Part shown: positions 8,429 to 11,187 of the stretch, piece after piece
How the letters are laid out: each line of letters begins with the position of its first letter
How positions within the stretch are numbered: the stretch's first letter is position 1
Assembly (NCBI GenBank): GCA_031254155.1
Contig: JAIRVA010000216.1
Coordinates: 1-11,187 of the forward strand
Length of the DNA: 11,187 bases
Direction of reading: 5' to 3'
Origin: Propionibacteriaceae bacterium
Lineage (GTDB): Bacteria > Actinomycetota > Actinomycetes > Propionibacteriales > Propionibacteriaceae
The notes under the pieces: generated by a model
What the model saw: the letters and a program-made list of their open reading frames with translations, nothing else
What the model was told of the DNA's origin: nothing
Database searches by the model: none
Translations under genes and position numbers: made by a program

Positions 8429-8458
8429 AGTCTACCTGTCTGTTTCCCTGCAAGACAA
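8429..8458 (-). promoter_or_regulatory. Candidate sigma70-type promoter of the ABM-like gene
   Basis: On the minus strand TTGTCT (8458-8453, four of six matches to TTGACA) is followed by an 18-nt spacer and TAGACT (8434-8429, the TAnnnT form usual in actinobacteria). Transcription would begin near 8422, giving a leader of about 40 nt that contains the SD. The 8-bp palindrome ACAATTGT (8455-8462) overlaps the -35 element and could be an operator. No activity data support this. Confidence 0.5.
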
Positions 8459-8671
8459 TTGTTCTCGCTGATGGTGCGTGCCTCTGCTTCGGTGAAGTCT
8501 CCGGGCTTCCTGGCCTGGGGTACCACGGGGACAGGCCCCTTGGCTCAGGCGTCGGCGGGGCGCGAGATGCAGGGCCAGGTACCCGAAAACTGCAGACAAG
8601 GGGCAGGTGCGAGGGGCCGGCGTCCGCACCCGGCGCCCGGTTAATGGGGCTTCATGTTATAGGATTGGCAC
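8459..8671. other. Non-coding part of the divergent intergenic region
   Basis: Between the promoter of the ABM-like gene and the SD of the propeller gene I see no supported gene. GGCCTG (8512-8517) and CAGGCC (8532-8537) could pair across a 14-nt loop. A TAGGAT hexamer (8660-8665) resembles an actinobacterial -10, but no good -35 precedes it and the predicted start would fall on the SD, so the promoter of the propeller gene is unresolved. Confidence 0.45.
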
Positions 8672-8676
8672 GGAGG
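8672..8676 (+). promoter_or_regulatory. Shine-Dalgarno GGAGG deciding the ATG start at 8685
   Basis: GGAGG, within a GGAGGGGG run, lies 8 nt before ATG 8685. It favours this start over the in-frame ATG at 8607, which would add 26 residues of arginine-rich, non-conserved-looking sequence. Confidence 0.75.
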
Positions 8677-8684
8677 GGGATGTC

Positions 8685-9590
8685 ATGGTGTTCTGTAACA
8701 ACAACATCATGTACGGGGGCAACGCGGTGTACGCCGACGGGCAGACGTACATGGCCAACCCGTCGGATGGATGGCGGCTGTACCGGTTCGATGAGAATTT
8801 TGACAACGGCGAGAAACTTCTGGACACTCCGGTGACCAACATCTCAGTTGCGATGGAATGCCTATGGTTCCGGACGGAGGCCGGGTTTTGCCGGATGGGG
8901 CTCGCGCCCGGTGCGGTGCCCGAGCGGCTACTCGGGCCAGGTCGGAAGTTTGTCTACGTCCTGCCGGACGGCCTCTATTTTCGCCAGGACATACATCTGA
9001 TGAAAACCGACCTGAGCGGGAAAAATGAAAGCGTTTTGTTCAAGGGTGGCAGTTGGTCTGAGGTTGACGAGGTTCTGGTGACGGAGGAGGGGATCTTTTT
9101 CACGATTGATCCTCCCGATCCCGCTCTCCGCCGGTGCGACCTCGACGGCGGGAACTACCAAGACGGCATCGGCCGAGCGCTGAACCTGACCTTGGCGGGG
9201 GATTACCTGTACTTCTGCGAGGGCGACGCGGACTACGCCGAGCAGGATTTCCAGTGTGCCCATCTGACCAGACGGCGCGTGTTTTCCCACGACTCCGCCG
9301 ACGACACACCCCTGCACAAGTCCACAATCATCACCCGACACGATGTCGCGCATGTCATCGCCGATCAGGGACTGGTTTACTTCCAGGACCGAGACCATGG
9401 CCGGAGATTGCAGTGCTACAACCCCGCTGACGGTACGTTTCACGAGGTGACGGACTCCGCCGCTGACTCCCCACAGTTCGTCGGGGACAAGATTTTTCTC
9501 AAAAACGGCAATCGCTGGACAGTTGACCAGATCGAGTACCGTGTCATCACGAAATCGGGGCTGCCCATCCGGAGCTTCCCCGTGTCATGA
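8685..9590 (+). CDS. DUF5050-like beta-propeller protein, 301 aa
   Basis: Seven repeat units of about 35-40 residues can be seen, roughly at residues 15-48, 53-84, 89-121, 129-163, 168-203, 223-257 and 265-291. Each has the pattern hydrophobic strand, G-x-[LI]-[YF]-F, short gap, then a [LR]-x-x-x-D-L-x-G-type turn. Examples are L-Y-F-R-Q-D...M-K-T-D-L-S-G and Y-L-Y-F-C-E-G. The start N-N-N-I-M-Y-G-G-N resembles the N-N-G-G-x opening of DUF5050 (beta-propeller) proteins. Such propellers are usually binding scaffolds, and no catalytic residues are evident. I see no signal peptide and no membrane segment, unlike many DUF5050 proteins, so it is probably cytoplasmic. The gene is richer in A/T-ending codons (GAA, AAT, TTT, ATT, AAA) than its neighbours, which suggests acquisition from a lower-GC source. 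Its stop overlaps that of the convergent CHAT gene. Confidence 0.75.
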   Translation: MVFCNNNIMYGGNAVYADGQTYMANPSDGWRLYRFDENFDNGEKLLDTPVTNISVAMECLWFRTEAGFCRMGLAPGAVPERLLGPGRKFVYVLPDGLYFRQDIHLMKTDLSGKNESVLFKGGSWSEVDEVLVTEEGIFFTIDPPDPALRRCDLDGGNYQDGIGRALNLTLAGDYLYFCEGDADYAEQDFQCAHLTRRRVFSHDSADDTPLHKSTIITRHDVAHVIADQGLVYFQDRDHGRRLQCYNPADGTFHEVTDSAADSPQFVGDKIFLKNGNRWTVDQIEYRVITKSGLPIRSFPVS

Positions 9591-10346
9591 GTGGTCGCCC
9601 GTGAGCGTCACCGTTGTGTGGATGACCCCGGCCCACGTGTGGGGCGCGGCGTCGGCCATTGCGGCCTCGTGCTGGGCCAGCCACAGCGCCGTCGCGGGAT
9701 CGGTGCCGAGGAGGGCTGGGTACAGTTGGGTGAGCAGGCGGGCGGTGGGGAAAGGGTGGGAGTCGGGCAAGGGGTAGATGCCGCCGATGATGTCGTGGGC
9801 ACCACGGGCATGGGCGATCAGCGGCAGGGCGTACGGTTCGGAGACCGAATCGACCCGTGACGACCAGCAGGCGCCGATCACCATGATCTCGGGCAGATCG
9901 AGCCGGAGCAGATCGGCACCCTTGACGAACCCCGGTCCGGCCGGCGGGATCCAGGCGTTCACCGCCGTTCGCCCACTCGGCGAACGGGTCGCTAGCCCGG
10001 TCAGCGATGGCGTTAGCGAGACCCGCGCCAGACTGACCAGTCGGTGATCGTCCGCGACCACCAGCCCCGACCAGGGCAGGTTCCACAGGTACGGGCCGGG
10101 CACGATCAGCAAATGGACCGGCAGAATGCCGCCCGCTTCGGTGAGCGCCGCGACCAGGGGCGCCGGAAAGAGGGCGCGTCCCAGCTCTGCGACCACCGGA
10201 TCGGACTTGGCCGACCGGTCAAGATGAGACCACAGCTCCATGGTTCGCCGGGCCAGGCGCCTGAAATGGGCAGGCCGCAATGGGCAGGCCTGAGCAATGG
10301 GCAGGCTGCGGCGTACGGTGGTAAGTTCCCGCAAACTGGCGGGCAT
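9585..10346 (-). CDS. CHAT-domain (caspase-like) protein lacking the catalytic-His segment; probable remnant
   Basis: From ATG 10346 the product is 253 aa. CHAT landmarks in order: L-L-I-V-P-G-P-Y-L-W-N-L-P-W (res 79-92); V-S-L-T-P-S-L-T (109-116); A-D-L-L-R-L-D-L-P-E-I-M-V-I-G-A-C (144-160), where Cys160 matches the catalytic Cys; A-R-G-A-H-D-I-I-G-G-I-Y-P-L (180-193); a C-terminal helix with A-L-W-L-A-Q-H-E-A (220-228); and W-A-G-V-I-H-T-T-V (238-246). CHAT peptidases carry the catalytic His in an H-x-x-x-H-G-like motif between the P-S-L strand and the Cys strand. Here only about 44 residues separate T116 from Cys160 and none is His, so an in-frame loss of that segment is likely. No TPR or other N-terminal domain is present. 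No start candidate (10346, or ATG 10241) has an SD. It could be a pseudogene or a non-catalytic homologue. Confidence 0.68.
   Translation of the reverse strand: MPASLRELTTVRRSLPIAQACPLRPAHFRRLARRTMELWSHLDRSAKSDPVVAELGRALFPAPLVAALTEAGGILPVHLLIVPGPYLWNLPWSGLVVADDHRLVSLARVSLTPSLTGLATRSPSGRTAVNAWIPPAGPGFVKGADLLRLDLPEIMVIGACWSSRVDSVSEPYALPLIAHARGAHDIIGGIYPLPDSHPFPTARLLTQLYPALLGTDPATALWLAQHEAAMADAAPHTWAGVIHTTVTLTGDHS
10265..10306. repeat. Three copies of an 11-bp direct repeat at the 5' end of the CHAT gene
   Basis: AATGGGCAGGC occurs exactly at 10265-10275, 10279-10289 and 10296-10306 (spacings 14 and 17 nt). It lies in the stretch encoding residues about 14-27 of the CHAT product, before recognisable CHAT sequence starts. 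A short slippage-type expansion there supports the idea that the 5' part of the gene is decayed. Confidence 0.7.
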
Positions 10347-10401
10347 CCGTATGCGGGCAGACTGAGCGCAGAATGCTGGATTTTGGCGCTCAAACTGGCG
10401 G
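10332..10401. repeat. Pair of 11-bp direct repeats flanking the CHAT start
   Basis: CAAACTGGCGG is found at 10332-10342 and again at 10391-10401, 59 bp apart. The copies bracket the candidate ATG at 10346-10344. They may be deletion or insertion scars; no transposase is nearby. Confidence 0.5.
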
Positions 10402-10533
10402 CGGGAGCGGCTGTCCCGGGTTGTCACAGGCCAGCAGTTTCCGCCACGCCAACCTCGACCGGACGGACGGAATGTCGTGGGACTGACTATCATTCGTGGT
10501 GATTGTTTTCGGGAAGTGAGCAAACTGAGGGGG
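10347..10533. other. Intergenic stretch upstream of the CHAT gene, no gene seen
   Basis: The CHAT frame stays open through this stretch and on to 10700, but the sequence shows no domain pattern and no SD. The forward frame 10044-10502 is a shadow of the CHAT gene over its first part. Apart from the direct repeats I see nothing functional before the DnaA-box pair. Confidence 0.5.
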
Positions 10534-10542
10534 TTGTCCACA
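10534..10542 (+). promoter_or_regulatory. DnaA box, TTGTCCACA
   Basis: An exact match to the DnaA-box form typical of high-GC actinobacterial origins (TTGTCCACA). It faces the box at 10567-10575 with 24 bp between them. Only two boxes are present and dnaA/dnaN are absent, so this is not a full chromosomal origin. Confidence 0.5.
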
Positions 10543-10566
10543 GGAAAAAGAATGTCGGTTTTGGGG

Positions 10567-10575
10567 TGTGGATAA
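10567..10575 (-). promoter_or_regulatory. DnaA box, TTATCCACA on the minus strand
   Basis: The plus strand reads TGTGGATAA, the reverse complement of the consensus TTATCCACA. With 10534-10542 it forms an inverted pair that could also fold as a 9-bp stem (one G-U) with a 24-nt loop in RNA. It ends 13 bp before the -35 of the next gene, where bound protein could affect transcription. Confidence 0.5.
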
Positions 10576-10588
10576 GTGGTGTCGGGGC

Positions 10589-10618
10589 TTGACCTAGTAG
10601 ATTTCGTGATGATAGAAT
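10589..10618 (+). promoter_or_regulatory. Promoter of the DUF222 gene, predicted leaderless transcript
   Basis: TTGACC (10589-10594), an 18-nt spacer and TAGAAT (10613-10618) make a good sigma70-type promoter. Initiation about 7 nt after the -10 falls at 10625-10626, on the A of the ATG start. No SD precedes the ATG, which fits a leaderless mRNA, common in actinobacteria. Confidence 0.7.
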
Positions 10619-10625
10619 CGTACGT

Positions 10626-11187
10626 ATGTACAACAGTGTTGAGGAGTGGCGGGCCGAGGCCCGGCAGCCGTTGGAGGAGTGGATTGAACTCCGCCAGCAT
10701 ATGGCTGTGCTGGAGGCCCGCTCCGCCGGCCTGTTGGCCCGGGCGGTCGACGCGTCCCGGTGGCCAGAAGAACTGCCTTTGCCGGAACGGTGTGACACGT
10801 TGCGGGCCCAGGCTATTCAGGGGGGCGTGTTCGCGGAGGATTTGACGTCGGAGATCGCGGTCGCGTTGAAAACGTCGGTGGGTGCGGCGGAACGGCTCGT
10901 CGGGGACATCCTCCGGTTGGAGGACCGGTTGCCCCGGTGCTGGGCGAAAGTCGTCACCGGTGAAGCCGAGTTGTGGCAGGCCCGCAAAATCGTCGACGCG
11001 TGTACGACTGTTCCCCTCCTGGGCGGGGAGAGCATCCCCGGGATCGATGTGGCGGGTCTGCTCGGGACCGGCGGGGCGGGTCTGCCGGACACGGGCGCCG
11101 GGGCGGGTGCCGAGACCGGCGACGGGACCGGGACTGGTGCCGAGGTTGAGGACGGAGACGAGGCCGGAGCCGAGACTGGCGACGGCG
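10626..11187 (+). CDS. DUF222 (13E12 repeat family) protein, N-terminal part; probable HNH endonuclease
   Basis: It starts at ATG 10626, the only in-frame start after the stop codon at 10590-10592, and runs off the window (187 codons seen). An N-terminal helical stretch (res 1-45) is followed by the DUF222 core E-I-A-V-A-L-K-T-S-V-G-A-A-E-R (76-90), R-L-P-R-C-W-A-K-V-V-T-G-E-A-E-L-W-Q-A-R-K-I-V (101-123). This matches the family pattern in which sorting of roots such as L-P-x-x-W-x-x-L-x-x-G-x-x-x-x-x-x-A-R-x-I occurs. Members usually carry a C-terminal HNH nuclease domain; that part lies outside the window, so nuclease activity is inferred. From residue about 146 the sequence becomes a Gly/Ala/Asp/Glu/Thr low-complexity segment with a 10-residue repeat, an insertion in the usual DUF222 fold. 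These genes are multicopy and mobile-looking in many actinobacteria. Confidence 0.85.
   Translation, partial: MYNSVEEWRAEARQPLEEWIELRQHMAVLEARSAGLLARAVDASRWPEELPLPERCDTLRAQAIQGGVFAEDLTSEIAVALKTSVGAAERLVGDILRLEDRLPRCWAKVVTGEAELWQARKIVDACTTVPLLGGESIPGIDVAGLLGTGGAGLPDTGAGAGAETGDGTGTGAEVEDGDEAGAETGDG
11106..11187 (+). repeat. In-frame 30-bp tandem repeat in the DUF222 gene, cut by the window end
   Basis: Units start at 11106, 11136 and 11166, each opening GG[TA]GCCGAG. They encode G-A-E-T-G-D-G-T-G-T, G-A-E-V-E-D-G-D-E-A and G-A-E-T-G-D-G. The first and third units agree best. The product is an acidic, probably disordered linker. The number of further copies is unknown. Confidence 0.75.

Noticed and set aside
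8383..8526. N-terminal extension of the ABM-like protein to ATG 8526
   Set aside because: The extension has no SD, would overlap the predicted promoter and is not part of the fold, while GTG 8382 has a well-spaced AGGAG.
8607..8684. N-terminal extension of the propeller protein to ATG 8607
   Set aside because: It adds an Arg-rich segment without an SD, while ATG 8685 has GGAGG at 8-nt spacing.
10534..10575. Chromosomal or plasmid replication origin
   Set aside because: Only two DnaA boxes, no AT-rich unwinding region, and no dnaA, dnaN, rep or par gene are seen.
10347..10700. Extension of the CHAT frame upstream to 10700
   Set aside because: It would cross the DUF222 promoter, its start and both DnaA boxes, and shows no conserved-looking sequence.
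10576..10845. Plus-strand 89-codon frame overlapping the DUF222 start
   Set aside because: It is out of frame with the clear DUF222 pattern and begins inside the promoter.

Overview
The window is high-GC DNA with strong G/C bias at third codon positions. It carries a DUF222/13E12-family gene, a leaderless-type promoter, a C-terminal wall-sorting-like tail on a giant repeat protein, and GC-rich hairpin terminators without U-tracts. Together these point to an actinobacterium (Actinomycetota). I cannot name a genus from the sequence alone.

Layout. (1) Positions 2-7792 (+) are the 3' part of one giant gene. It encodes at least 2,596 residues, has no start codon in the window, and is built of 17 complete beta-sandwich repeats (about 140-148 aa each) plus the tail of an earlier one. 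It ends in a short sorting-signal-like tail, and a perfect 14-bp hairpin (7805-7843) follows the stop. (2) Positions 7844-8031 are a non-coding gap with one small hairpin. (3) Positions 8032-8382 (-) encode a 116-aa ABM-like (dimeric alpha/beta-barrel) protein with its own SD and a plausible promoter. (4) Positions 8383-8684 are a divergent intergenic region. (5) Positions 8685-9590 (+) encode a 301-aa DUF5050-like beta-propeller protein of visibly lower GC. (6) Positions 9585-10346 (-) encode a CHAT-domain (caspase-like) protein. It keeps the catalytic Cys but seems to lack the segment with the catalytic His. Its stop codon overlaps that of the propeller gene. (7) Positions 10347-10625 hold short direct repeats, two exact DnaA-box consensus sites in inverted orientation, and a promoter placed so that transcription should start at the next ATG. 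(8) From 10626 to the window end (+) is the N-terminal part of a DUF222 (13E12-type) gene that enters an in-frame 30-bp tandem repeat.

How the parts relate. The giant protein is almost certainly an extracellular, wall-associated stalk or adhesin: each repeat carries one cysteine pair and an invariant Lys/Asp/Asn set. The small genes between 8.0 and 10.4 kb do not form an operon with it; they alternate in strand and look like accessory genes. The CHAT remnant, the lower-GC propeller gene and the DUF222 element suggest a region of turnover. I found no RNA genes, CRISPR array, insertion sequence or integrase.

The strongest candidates for something unusual are: the repeat protein's paired cysteines plus isopeptide-like triad; signs of an older eight-domain block duplication in it; its atypical C-terminal tail; and the DnaA-box pair in front of the leaderless DUF222 gene. 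All functional statements are inferences from sequence read by eye.
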